Positions 6,664 through 14,060 of a stretch of DNA of 23,252 nucleotides are shown here, piece after piece (position 1 is the first letter of the stretch; each line of letters begins with the position of its first letter). The translations under genes were made by a program, and so were the position numbers. The DNA is taken from contig DASTMZ010000146.1 of the NCBI GenBank assembly GCA_035713725.1, positions 1-23,252 on the forward strand, read 5' to 3'. Below the pieces are notes generated by a model. The model was not told the origin of the DNA, ran no database searches, and worked only from the letters and a program-made list of their open reading frames with translations. Origin of the DNA: DASQPR01 sp035713725. GTDB taxonomy: Bacteria; Actinomycetota; Actinomycetes; Mycobacteriales; Micromonosporaceae.

Positions 6664-8208
6664 ATGAGATTCGTGCGATTCGCGGATCTCGTGGAGACGT
6701 CGGCCGCGGTGGCCGCGACGACCAAGCGGCTGGCCAAGGTCGAGCTGCTGGCCAATGCCCTGCGCGGCCTGCGTGGCGCGCCCGACGCGGAGGTGGCCGC
6801 CGGTGCGGCATATCTTTCGGGTGAGCTGCGCCAGCGGCAGACGGGCGTGGGCTGGGCGTCGCTGCGGTCGATCCCGGCTCCGGCGGACACGAGTTCGTTG
6901 ACCGTCGGCGACGTCGATGCCGCGTTTGCCGCCATCGCGGCCGAGGCGGGTCCCGGTTCGCAGGCGCGACGGCGCGAGCTGGTCGACGCGCTGTTCGGCC
7001 GTGCAACGCGCGAGGAGCAGGACTTCCTCGTGCGGTTGATCGGCGGCGAACTCCGGCAGGGTGCGCAGGCTGGCGTCCTGGTCGACGCGATCGCTAGGGC
7101 GGTGGACGTCGGCACCGGCCGCGTGAGGCGTGCGCTGCTCTTGAGCGGCAGCCTCACCGACGTCGCGCGCAGCGCATTAGAACGCGGCGCGGAAGGCCTC
7201 GACGAATACGGCCTGGAGGTTGGCCGCCCACTCATGCCGATGCTCGCGCATTCGGCGCAGACCGTCGCCGAGGCGCTCGCCACGACCGGCGTTCCGGCAG
7301 TCGTCGATGCGAAGCTGGACGGGATCCGCATCCAGGTGCATCGGTTAGGCACCTCGGTACGGGTGTTCACGCGCAGCCTCGACGACATCACCGTACGAGT
7401 GCCGGGTGTGGTCGCCGTGGCCGCCGCGCTCGAGGCAACCGACATCGTGCTCGACGGCGAGGCGATGGCACTCGACGACGGCGGGCGGCCACGGCCATTC
7501 CAAGAGACGTCGTCCGCCGCTGCGACGCACGCGGACAGCGGGCTGCGGCCGTACTTCTTCGATCTGCTGCACATCGACGGCGAGGACCTGATCGACCAGC
7601 CGGGCAAGGTTCGATGGGAGCGACTAGCCGCCGCCGTGCCGGATAAATACATCGTCGACCGAGCCGAGGTCACTTCTATCGACGAGGCATCGGCGGCGTT
7701 CGACAACGCGATCGCGGCCGGTCAGGAGGGCGTCGTTGTGAAGGCGCTGGACGCGGCGTACGACGTCGGGCGGCGCGGTGGCGGCTGGGTCAAGGTGAAG
7801 CCGCGGCACACCCTCGATCTGGTCGTGCTGGCCGTGGAGCGAGGCCACGGCCGCCGGTCCGGGTGGCTGTCCAACCTTCACCTCGGCGCTCGCGATCCGC
7901 GCACCGGTGGCTTTGTCATGCTCGGCAAGACGTTCAAGGGTATGACCGACCAGATGCTCACATGGCAGACCGAACGCCTCACCGAGCTGGCGACCGGACC
8001 GGTCGGGCCGTCCGACTGGGTGGTGCCGGTGCGCCCCGAGCTGGTCGTGGAGATCGCCTTCGACGGCGTACAGACGAGCCCGCGCTACCCGGGCGGCGTC
8101 GCGCTCCGCTTCGCGCGGGTGATCCGCTATCGCGAGGACAAGCGCGCCGACGACGCGGACACCATCGATGCCGTACGAGCCCTGCACGGCCGTGCGCCGG
8201 ACGGCTAG
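6664..8208 (+). CDS. lig: ATP-dependent DNA ligase (actinobacterial LigB type)
   Basis: A 515-residue protein, close to the roughly 510 residues usual for mycobacterial LigB. An all-helical DNA-binding domain (about 1-190) opens with FADLVETSAAVAATTKRLAK, typical for this group. The nucleotidyltransferase domain follows, with motif I KLDGIRIQVH (lysine 217 is the expected AMP-accepting residue), then VLDGEAMAL (motif III region), EGVVVKAL (motif IV) and GGWVKVKP (motif V). The C-terminal OB-fold includes VRPELVVEIAFDGVQTSPRYPGG. The enzyme seals nicks using ATP, in addition to the essential NAD-dependent LigA; no Ku gene or polymerase/nuclease domain is present, so it is not the NHEJ LigD. 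ATG 6664 is preferred because the family begins about here, but an in-frame GTG at 6643 is possible; neither has a clear RBS. Two TTA codons (residues 172 and 228) occur. Its stop overlaps that of the opposite gene. Confidence 0.92.
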   Translation: MRFVRFADLVETSAAVAATTKRLAKVELLANALRGLRGAPDAEVAAGAAYLSGELRQRQTGVGWASLRSIPAPADTSSLTVGDVDAAFAAIAAEAGPGSQARRRELVDALFGRATREEQDFLVRLIGGELRQGAQAGVLVDAIARAVDVGTGRVRRALLLSGSLTDVARSALERGAEGLDEYGLEVGRPLMPMLAHSAQTVAEALATTGVPAVVDAKLDGIRIQVHRLGTSVRVFTRSLDDITVRVPGVVAVAAALEATDIVLDGEAMALDDGGRPRPFQETSSAAATHADSGLRPYFFDLLHIDGEDLIDQPGKVRWERLAAAVPDKYIVDRAEVTSIDEASAAFDNAIAAGQEGVVVKALDAAYDVGRRGGGWVKVKPRHTLDLVVLAVERGHGRRSGWLSNLHLGARDPRTGGFVMLGKTFKGMTDQMLTWQTERLTELATGPVGPSDWVVPVRPELVVEIAFDGVQTSPRYPGGVALRFARVIRYREDKRADDADTIDAVRALHGRAPDG

Positions 8209-8591
8209 ATCAGGGCGATCGACCGGACGTAGTTGACCTGGTTGTAGATGTATTGCACCTGCGCCGGGTTGGCGACCGGGATGCGGGCGACGTAGGCGGC
8301 CGGACCGTTCGTGATCGTCACAGTCACCGTGCCGAGGTAGAAGTCCTCGTGTGCAAGCAGGAACAGCAGGCTGAAGAAACCGGTGCACGGAATCAGCACG
8401 ATGGCGAGCACCTTCGCCCACGTCGGGATCCGGCGGGCGATCGTCCATTGATCGGTCAGCATCCACTGCGACCCGCGTAGCGGGAACGCTCCGGCGGGTG
8501 TGCGGATCGTCGATGAGGTGACCGCGACCTCGCCGACCTGTGCGATCGGCGGCTCGTCGTAGAGACCGAATGGCGGCTGCATGACGCCCAT
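8205..8591 (-). CDS. Small single-span membrane protein coupled to SURF1
   Basis: A 128-residue protein. A cytosolic-type polar N-terminus of about 57 residues is followed by one membrane segment (WAKVLAIVLIPCTGFFSLLFLLA, about 58-80; not longer than one span) and an outer or C-terminal domain of about 48 residues with beta-strand character (YLGTVTVTITNGPAAYVARIPV). I do not recognise a named family, although short actinobacterial membrane proteins of this form exist. The ATG shares its A with the TAA stop of the SURF1 gene (TAATG), so translation is almost certainly coupled. This suggests a role connected to SURF1 or to cytochrome oxidase assembly, which is inference from position only. A second ATG three codons in is also possible. 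Its stop and the ligase stop overlap inside CTAG (8205-8208). Confidence 0.75.
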   Translation of the reverse strand: MGVMQPPFGLYDEPPIAQVGEVAVTSSTIRTPAGAFPLRGSQWMLTDQWTIARRIPTWAKVLAIVLIPCTGFFSLLFLLAHEDFYLGTVTVTITNGPAAYVARIPVANPAQVQYIYNQVNYVRSIALI

Positions 8592-9577
8592 TAGACCAGC
8601 GGCTTGGCAATCACGTCCGGCGGTGCGGCCGCCACGGCCACGTCGCGATCATCGAGGGGATCGTCGGCGAGTCGATCGCGCGCCGAGCCGTCCTCGGCGA
8701 GCCGGTCGCGTGCCGAGCCGTCCTGGGCGAGTCGATCGCGGGCGGATTGCTCGGCGGTAAAACGGTCGCGCATGTAGCGCTCGTCGGCGAGCCGGTCGCG
8801 GGGACGTGACGTGCGGTCGCCGCGCGTGCGTACCACGCCGTCGCGGAGATCGTGTGCCTGCCGGCGGGCCGCCCAGCCGAACAGCGCGAGCGTGAGCGCC
8901 GCGAACAGCCACCACTGGACGGTGTAGCCGGCGTTCAGCCACGACGGTTGGCGGTCCGCCGGGATCCGGGTGAACCCGGCCGCCGCGGGTGGACTCTGCT
9001 TGTCGAGCAGGAGGTAGTCGGCGTACGAGTCGGTTAGCCCGACGGCCGGTGCGATCATGCGCGGGTCGATCCGGCGCACCGTGGTCTGGCCACCCAACTC
9101 GATCGGCGTTTCGCCCTTGCTCTCCGGCAGATGGATGCGCCCGGTCACGGTCACCGAGCCGGACGGTACGCCGGCAAACGGTGGCGCCGTCAGCCCGTTG
9201 CCGGATCCGGTCGGGATCCAGCCGCGATCAACCAGGATCGTCGAGCCATCCGCGAGGCGCAGCGGCACCAGGATTTCGAAGCCGACCGTCGAGTTCACCG
9301 AGCGGTCCCGGGCCACGATCGTCTGACCCGGCTCGTACGTGCCCCGTACGGTGATCCGGGTCCACTCCTGCGCGCCAGTCGCCGGATGGGTAGGAGAGAT
9401 CACGTCGGCGATCGGCACCGGCGCGGTGGCGTTGGCGTGATCGATGCCGACATTCATGCCATGGCGGATGTGGTAGCGGTCCAACTGCCAGAAGCCCAGG
9501 CCGACCATGATCGCGGACAGCGCGACCATCAGGGCGGCGAACCCGAGCCACTTCGGCGTGGAAAGGAACCGGTACAC
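8591..9577 (-). CDS. SURF1 family protein with a charged repeat tail
   Basis: A 328-residue membrane protein. Membrane segment one is at about 10-30 and runs into the family signature GFWQLDRY (about 28-35). The extracytoplasmic domain contains GAQEWTRITVRGTYEPG, VGFEILVPLRLADGS and LVDRGWIP (about 115-122). Membrane segment two (WWLFAALTLALFGWAARRQ) is at about 222-240. SURF1 proteins help assemble cytochrome c oxidase, with haem binding reported for some bacterial members. After the second span most relatives end soon; here about 85 highly charged cytosolic residues follow, including five 10-residue repeats of the form xRDRLAxxxx (259-308). The start is GTG at 9577, with TAGCGT 8 bases upstream and no Shine-Dalgarno sequence. 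In mycobacteria a SURF1 gene also lies between cobD and cobC, which matches this neighbourhood. Confidence 0.9.
   Translation of the reverse strand: MYRFLSTPKWLGFAALMVALSAIMVGLGFWQLDRYHIRHGMNVGIDHANATAPVPIADVISPTHPATGAQEWTRITVRGTYEPGQTIVARDRSVNSTVGFEILVPLRLADGSTILVDRGWIPTGSGNGLTAPPFAGVPSGSVTVTGRIHLPESKGETPIELGGQTTVRRIDPRMIAPAVGLTDSYADYLLLDKQSPPAAAGFTRIPADRQPSWLNAGYTVQWWLFAALTLALFGWAARRQAHDLRDGVVRTRGDRTSRPRDRLADERYMRDRFTAEQSARDRLAQDGSARDRLAEDGSARDRLADDPLDDRDVAVAAAPPDVIAKPLV
8654..8803 (-). repeat. Five 30-bp tandem repeats coding the SURF1 tail
   Basis: Five consecutive 10-codon units encode PRDRLADERY, MRDRFTAEQS, ARDRLAQDGS, ARDRLAEDGS and ARDRLADDPL. The last three are nearly identical in DNA (shared core GATCG or GGTCG with CGTCC), indicating recent expansion; the first two have diverged. 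The array keeps the frame. Confidence 0.85.
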
Positions 9578-9585
9578 AGGATGTG

Positions 9586-9591
9586 ACGCTA
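9586..9591 (-). promoter_or_regulatory. Candidate -10 element of the SURF1 operon
   Basis: On the minus strand TAGCGT ends 8 bases before the GTG at 9577. With no ribosome binding site this suggests a nearly leaderless transcript for SURF1 and the small membrane protein. The -35 is not recognisable. Confidence 0.4.
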
Positions 9592-9736
9592 CCGCAGCAA
9601 CCTGGCCCGGATTTCCTAGGTCACATCAAGCAACGCGTGGTTCGGTATCTTTGCGGTGCGGTCGAGCCGGCGGCGCCCGGTTGCGGGACGCTGTCGAACA
9701 CGGGTACGCACCGTCGCGTACCAGAGAGGCGGCACG

Positions 9737-10474
9737 GTGACCGACGCTGACCCCGACAAGCCCGGCGCATCGAGCGTCGCTATCACGCGAAGCTCACTCA
9801 CGCCACACCACGCACCAACGCCCGTCTCGACCACCGCGCACTCGACTCCGCACCACGTGCCGACCATCCAGCCGCATCCGCCAGCGCAACGGATCGCGAG
9901 CACGCCTGGTGGCGTCTTCGTCGGCGAACGCTTTCCGCAACTCACGATCGCCACACCACGGCTGCACGTACGGGCGCATACCGCCACCGATGCCGACTGC
10001 GTGACGGAGATCTTCCACGACCGGCTGACCCAGCGCTGGCTGCCGATCGCCGCGGAATATGGCCCGATCGACGGTCGGGCATGGTGTGGGGAGATGGCCG
10101 CGGAGCGGCGCGCCATGGGCCAGGGCGACCACTACGCGATCGTGCGGCGTGAGGACGACCAGCTCATCGGGTGCCTGTGGACGAAGCGTACGGACTGGCC
10201 GGCCCGGTCGACCGAAGTATCATTCGCGATCGCCGCGGCGGCGCGTGGCTTTGGTTTCGCCGCCGAGGCGGTTGACGGACTCGCGATCGAGCTGATGATG
10301 CGCCACAACTTCGCGCGCATCGAGATGCGCGTGGCGCCCGGCAACACCGCGTCACGGCGGGTGGCCGAGAAGGCCGGCTTCCAGTACGAAGGGCTGCTGC
10401 GCAACGCAGGTTACGTACACAGCGGTCGCGTCGACCTGGAGATGTGGTCGCTGGTCGACGCGGACGTACGCTGA
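9737..10474 (+). CDS. GNAT family N-acetyltransferase (RimJ/RimL-like)
   Basis: A 245-residue protein. Residues about 66-245 form an acetyltransferase domain of the RimJ/RimL type: LTIATPRLHVRAHTATDAD (strand 1 and helix 1), YAIVRREDDQLIGCLW, the acetyl-CoA loop AARGFGFAAEAV (about 168-179), MRVAPGNTASRRVAEKAGF (about 197-215) and the end EGLLRNAGYVHSGRVDLEMWSL. It transfers acetyl from acetyl-CoA to a protein N-terminus or a small amine; the acceptor is unknown. Before the domain stands a 65-residue low-complexity extension rich in Thr, Pro and His (HHAP, TPHHVPT, QPHPPAQ) that is unusual for the family. GTG 9737 is chosen for the GAGAGG about 9 bases upstream; upstream in-frame starts add only Arg-rich sequence. 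The gene is divergent from SURF1 and convergent with the penicillin-binding protein. Confidence 0.88.
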   Translation: MTDADPDKPGASSVAITRSSLTPHHAPTPVSTTAHSTPHHVPTIQPHPPAQRIASTPGGVFVGERFPQLTIATPRLHVRAHTATDADCVTEIFHDRLTQRWLPIAAEYGPIDGRAWCGEMAAERRAMGQGDHYAIVRREDDQLIGCLWTKRTDWPARSTEVSFAIAAAARGFGFAAEAVDGLAIELMMRHNFARIEMRVAPGNTASRRVAEKAGFQYEGLLRNAGYVHSGRVDLEMWSLVDADVR

Positions 10475-10500
10475 CGCCGCGCCGACCAGGCGGTGCACCG

Positions 10501-10520
10501 CGCTCCGGCGCGGCGGAGCG
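10501..10520. terminator. Candidate bidirectional hairpin between convergent genes
   Basis: CGCTCCG (10501-10507) and CGGAGCG (10514-10520) form a perfect 7-bp stem with a 6-base loop. A perfect 12-bp palindrome GCGGTGCACCGC (10492-10503) overlaps its left side, so two alternative structures are possible. No T-run follows on either strand, so an intrinsic terminator in the strict sense is not shown. The position between the stops of the GNAT and PBP genes supports the role. Confidence 0.4.
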
Positions 10521-10574
10521 CCACGCACGCAGCGCCACGCACGCAACGCCACGCACGGCACGCCACGCACGGCA
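10519..10574. repeat. Four-copy 14-bp tandem repeat
   Basis: Units at 10519-10532, 10533-10546, 10547-10560 and 10561-10574 read CGCCACGCACGCAG, CGCCACGCACGCAA, CGCCACGCACGGCA and CGCCACGCACGGCA. The first ten bases are identical in all four. The array lies in the 139-base gap between convergent genes and is flanked by direct copies of CCGCGCCGACC at 10479-10489 and 10577-10587. It does not encode a recognisable protein. Confidence 0.85.
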
Positions 10575-10613
10575 CACCGCGCCGACCCGTGCGGTGGCCA
10601 GCCGCGCTGCCGA

Positions 10614-12806
10614 TCAGTCGTTCGGGACCGGCGGCAGCGCGTGCGGATGCGAGCGACCGAGCATCGCGCTCGACGGCGGCGTGAACCCCATGACTGGCAT
10701 GCCCTTCACGGCGTCCGCGAAGGTCGTCGATAGCGCCACGCGCGGCAGCGGGTGGAGTCCGCCGCCGGCCGGATCGTTCGCGCTGTCCGGGTCGGCGACG
10801 AATGCCGAGCCGGCCAGTTGCGGCGTGAAGCAGGAGAACCATGCGGTGCGGTTCTCGTCGGTCGTGCCGGTCTTGCCCGCGATCGGCCGCCCGACCGTGC
10901 CGTAGACATCGCCGGCCGTCGGCGTGCCGCCGCAACTGCCGCGCGCCGCACCGTATCCGGTCACACAGCGCGCCGCGTCGGTTGCCGCTCGCGCCACGTC
11001 CTGGCTGAACACGCGGTGGCAGCGCGGGGCGTCGATGCGCACCTGCTCGCCGTTGGACGTCGTCATCGCCGGCTTGCCGGCCGCGTTGGTGATCGAGGTG
11101 ACCGGCAGCGGCTCACAGTAGATGCCCTGTGCGGCCACGGTCGCGAACACGTTCGCGATTTCGAGCGGCTGCGCGTTGGCGACGCCGAGCGTGAACGCTC
11201 CCCACTGGTTGCGCTTGGCGGGCGACGCCTCGTACTGGTCGATCGGGGTACGGAAGTGCAGGCCGAGCCGTTGTGCCATCTGGACCGCGTTGCCCGACCC
11301 GATGTGCTCCTCCACCTGTACCCAGTAGGTGTTGACCGACATGCCGAAACCGCTCCACATGGTCTGCCGACCGGTGTCGCCGCCGCCGGCATTGGCCGGA
11401 CACCACCGGCCACCGCACGAGGCCGGGCCGCCGTCGAGGTAGATCGTTCGGATCTTTGGCGGCGCGTAATACGCCAGGTTCAGCTTGTATCCCATGTCGA
11501 GCGCGGCAAGCATCGTGAAGATCTTGAACGTCGACCCGGCCTGGTACCCGGGCAGGTCACCACCGCCGTCGAGCATGGCGACCGTGTTCGGATAGTTGCC
11601 CTTGATCCCATTACGACGCTTGAACGGGTCGGAGCTCATCTTGTTGTCGGACTGATCGAGCGAGTACGTCCGGTTCACCGCCATGGCCTTCACGCGCCCG
11701 GTGCCCGGCTGTATAAGCACCTCACCGAGCGCAAACTTCGAGTTCTTCGACAGGTTGTGGACGATCTTCGTCTGCGCGATGTCCTGGATGTGCGGGTCGA
11801 GCGACGTCACGACGCGGTACCCGCCGCGCTGCAGCGCGTCGAGCCGATCCTGCTGCGTCTTGCCGAACGCCGGCTGTGCGAGCCACCACTGCTTGAACTC
11901 GTCGCAGAAGAAGCCCCAGTCGTTGTGATTTGGCGCAACGCTCACGCAGTCGTTCGGCGGGCTGGACAGCTTCAGCTGGATCGGCGCGCGCTGGGCGGTC
12001 GCCGCCTCGGCTGCCGAGATGTACCCGAGCGTCTGCATCCGGGCGATCACGTAGTTGCGGCGCTGAAGGGCGGCGGTCTTGTCCTTGCCCGCCGGGTCAT
12101 AGGTGGTCGGCGCCTGCACCAGGCCGGCGATGAGAGCCGCCTGGTCGAGCGTCAGATGCGACGGCTCAACGGAGAAGTACGTGTGTGCCGCCGCGTATAC
12201 GCCGTAGGCACGATGGCCGAAGTACGCGAGGTTCAGGTAGCCCTGCAGGATCTGCTGCTTCGACAGCTTCGTTTCGAGGTCGAGCGCGAGCTTCATCTCG
12301 CGGAGCTTGCGGCCGGGGGTCTCCTCGGTCGCGTCCAGCGCCGCCTCGGGGGTCTTCGCACCGTCCCGCAACGCATTGCGGACGTATTGCATGGTCAACG
12401 TCGACGCACCCTGCGATACCGCGCCCGCCTGATCGTTGGCGACGAACGCGCGGGCGACGCCACGCACGTCCACGCCGTGGTGCTCGTAGAACCGACCGTC
12501 CTCGGCGGCCACGATCGCCTGCTGGATGTAGGGCGACATGTCGTCGATCGGGACGGCGGTCCGGTTTTCGTCGTAGAACTCGGTCAGCAGCGTCTTGCCG
12601 TCGCTCGCATAGACGTAGGTCGTTTGCGCGAGTGGCGGGATGATCAGGTTGGCCGGCATGTCGCGGATCGCGTCGGCACCGGCGCGCAGGCCGAGCCCGC
12701 CGGCAGCGGCGAGTGGATAGGCCACCGCGGCGACGGTGACGCCGGCGATCAGTCCGGCACGGACGAGAGGAACGAGACGGGTGGTGGCGGAAACGGCGCG
12801 CTTCAT
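10614..12806 (-). CDS. Class A penicillin-binding protein (transglycosylase/transpeptidase)
   Basis: A 730-residue bifunctional peptidoglycan synthase. A short cytosolic N-terminus is followed by one membrane anchor (about 12-37). The GT51 domain (about 70-245) shows the catalytic Glu 102 in AAEDGRFYEHHGVD, then QGASTLTMQYVRN, KLREMKLAL and ILQGYLNLAYFG. The transpeptidase domain (about 350-705) shows the active serine S425 in AGSTFKIF (SxxK), SVN at 490-492 and KTGTT at 645-649. It polymerises lipid II and cross-links stem peptides outside the membrane. No PASTA domain follows, and the tail is short and Pro-rich. Nine cysteines lie in the extracytoplasmic part. ATG 12806 is chosen; GTG immediately upstream (12809) fits TACCTT as a leaderless start, and a TTG at 12818 is less likely. 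A 697-residue opposite-strand frame across it is a shadow. Confidence 0.93.
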   Translation of the reverse strand: MKRAVSATTRLVPLVRAGLIAGVTVAAVAYPLAAAGGLGLRAGADAIRDMPANLIIPPLAQTTYVYASDGKTLLTEFYDENRTAVPIDDMSPYIQQAIVAAEDGRFYEHHGVDVRGVARAFVANDQAGAVSQGASTLTMQYVRNALRDGAKTPEAALDATEETPGRKLREMKLALDLETKLSKQQILQGYLNLAYFGHRAYGVYAAAHTYFSVEPSHLTLDQAALIAGLVQAPTTYDPAGKDKTAALQRRNYVIARMQTLGYISAAEAATAQRAPIQLKLSSPPNDCVSVAPNHNDWGFFCDEFKQWWLAQPAFGKTQQDRLDALQRGGYRVVTSLDPHIQDIAQTKIVHNLSKNSKFALGEVLIQPGTGRVKAMAVNRTYSLDQSDNKMSSDPFKRRNGIKGNYPNTVAMLDGGGDLPGYQAGSTFKIFTMLAALDMGYKLNLAYYAPPKIRTIYLDGGPASCGGRWCPANAGGGDTGRQTMWSGFGMSVNTYWVQVEEHIGSGNAVQMAQRLGLHFRTPIDQYEASPAKRNQWGAFTLGVANAQPLEIANVFATVAAQGIYCEPLPVTSITNAAGKPAMTTSNGEQVRIDAPRCHRVFSQDVARAATDAARCVTGYGAARGSCGGTPTAGDVYGTVGRPIAGKTGTTDENRTAWFSCFTPQLAGSAFVADPDSANDPAGGGLHPLPRVALSTTFADAVKGMPVMGFTPPSSAMLGRSHPHALPPVPND

Positions 12807-12816
12807 CACGCCACTC

Positions 12817-12822
12817 AAGGTA
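12817..12822 (-). promoter_or_regulatory. Candidate -10 element of the PBP gene
   Basis: On the minus strand TACCTT ends 7 bases before a GTG (12809) that directly precedes the ATG at 12806. This fits a leaderless transcript and makes GTG 12809 a real alternative start. The AT-richer stretch behind it (12825-12875) contrasts with the surrounding sequence and fits a promoter region. Confidence 0.4.
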
Positions 12823-12959
12823 GGACAAATCCGGAAATGGCATGATTTGAAGTCAGAAGAAAGAAGGGAAAATCGCTCGACTGACCACGTGGGACACAGC
12901 TACCGATCAGCAACCGGGCCGCCGTCGAGCCCCGCTTCTCTACCAGGAAGTATGGCGGC

Positions 12960-14018
12960 ATGGGTTTAGGTACGGGGATCACTGACGAACTTCTGAGCTA
13001 CCACGGCGACGCGGAACCACTCGACGGTCTGGTCGACCTAGCGGTGAACGTACGGACTGCCCCGATGCCGGACTGGCTCGCCAAGCCGATCGCCGCCACG
13101 CTGACCGATCTTGCCCGGTACCCGGACTCGACCGAAGCATGTGAGGCACTCGCCGCCCGGCATGGCCGTACGCCTGACGAGGTCCTCGTCACCGCTGGCG
13201 CGGCACAAGCGTTCACGTTGATCGCGCATGCGTACGCTCACGCTCGGCATCCGCTCGTCGTGCACCCGCAGTTCACCGAACCGGATGTCGCCCTCATCGC
13301 GGCGGGTGTGCGGCCGGACCGTCACATCCTCGTCGAGCGCACCGGCTTTGCGTTCGATCCCGCCGCGCTACCCGTCGACGCCGACCTCGTCATGATCGGC
13401 AACCCGACGAACCCGACGTCCGTGGTACACCCGGCCGAAGCGATCGCCTCGCTCGCCAGGAGCGGTCGGCTGCTGGTGGTCGACGAGGCGTTTGCGGACA
13501 CGGTACCCGGCGAAGCTGCCTCGCTCAGCCGCCGCCGAGATCTGCCGGGCCTCGTGGTGATCCGCAGCCTCACCAAGACGTGGGGGTTGGCCGGGCTCCG
13601 CATCGGATATGTGTTGGCCGTGCGGGACGTGATCGACCGGCTCGCCGCGCAGCAGTCACGCTGGCCGGTCAGCGCGCCAGCGCTCGCCGCGGCGGTGGCC
13701 TGCGCCTCACCGGACGCGGTTCGCGCCGAGGAACAGATCGCCGGCCAGATCGCGGCCGAGCGCGAGCACCTCGTCCGGCTTCTGGCGGGGGTACCGGGCG
13801 TGACGCTTGCGGCGCCGCCGGAGAGCTCGTTCGTGCTGTTCCGGGTGGACGGCGGCGAACGGGTTCGGGCGCGGCTTCGCGAACGTGGGTTCGTCGTGCG
13901 GCGCGGCGACTCGTTTCCTGGGCTGGGCGCGGACTGGCTGCGCGCCGCAGTGCGCGAGACTTTCGTCAGCGATGCGTTCGTTGCCGCGCTCCGTGAAAGT
14001 CTCGAAGACGGCGGCTAG
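12960..14018 (+). CDS. cobC: CobC-like PLP aminotransferase/threonine-phosphate decarboxylase family
   Basis: A 352-residue fold-type I PLP enzyme. Landmarks in order: LARYPDSTEACEALAARHG (about 51-69), VTAGAAQAF (about 77-85), GNPTNPTS with the PLP-contacting Asn (147-154), VVDEAFAD with D175 for the pyridine nitrogen, SLTKTWGLAGLRIGY with the Schiff-base lysine K206, and R214. The pattern and the YHGDAEP...LVDLAVNV opening fit the CobC branch close to histidinol-phosphate aminotransferase. The likely role is decarboxylation of threonine phosphate to aminopropanol phosphate, the substrate that CobD attaches to the corrinoid. Actinobacterial members are often named only by this similarity, so an aminotransferase role is not excluded. 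ATG 12960 has AGGAAG about 9 bases upstream. The siroheme/uroporphyrinogen methyltransferase gene begins 53 bases after the stop, supporting a tetrapyrrole operon. Confidence 0.82.
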   Translation: MGLGTGITDELLSYHGDAEPLDGLVDLAVNVRTAPMPDWLAKPIAATLTDLARYPDSTEACEALAARHGRTPDEVLVTAGAAQAFTLIAHAYAHARHPLVVHPQFTEPDVALIAAGVRPDRHILVERTGFAFDPAALPVDADLVMIGNPTNPTSVVHPAEAIASLARSGRLLVVDEAFADTVPGEAASLSRRRDLPGLVVIRSLTKTWGLAGLRIGYVLAVRDVIDRLAAQQSRWPVSAPALAAAVACASPDAVRAEEQIAGQIAAEREHLVRLLAGVPGVTLAAPPESSFVLFRVDGGERVRARLRERGFVVRRGDSFPGLGADWLRAAVRETFVSDAFVAALRESLEDGG

Positions 14019-14060
14019 ATCCGCTCGTACCGAACGCTGCGCCGATGAGAACGCTGGGCC

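Noticed and set aside
6267..7706. A 479-codon Ser/Arg/Thr-rich frame opposite the small gene at 6277 and the ligase
   Set aside because: Low-complexity composition, overlap with well-supported ligase domains and no recognisable start context.
6664..8208. Idea that the ligase is part of an NHEJ system
   Set aside because: No Ku gene, primase-polymerase or phosphoesterase domain is found in or near it; the motif layout is that of LigB.
10752..12845. A 697-codon open frame opposite the penicillin-binding protein
   Set aside because: It is fully antisense to a gene with all PBP motifs. Its composition is Arg/Val/His/Gly-biased without any family pattern, as expected from third-position GC bias.
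12807..12959. Possible cobalamin riboswitch before cobC
   Set aside because: The gap is only about 150 bases, shows no recognisable B12 box, and must also hold the divergent PBP promoter.
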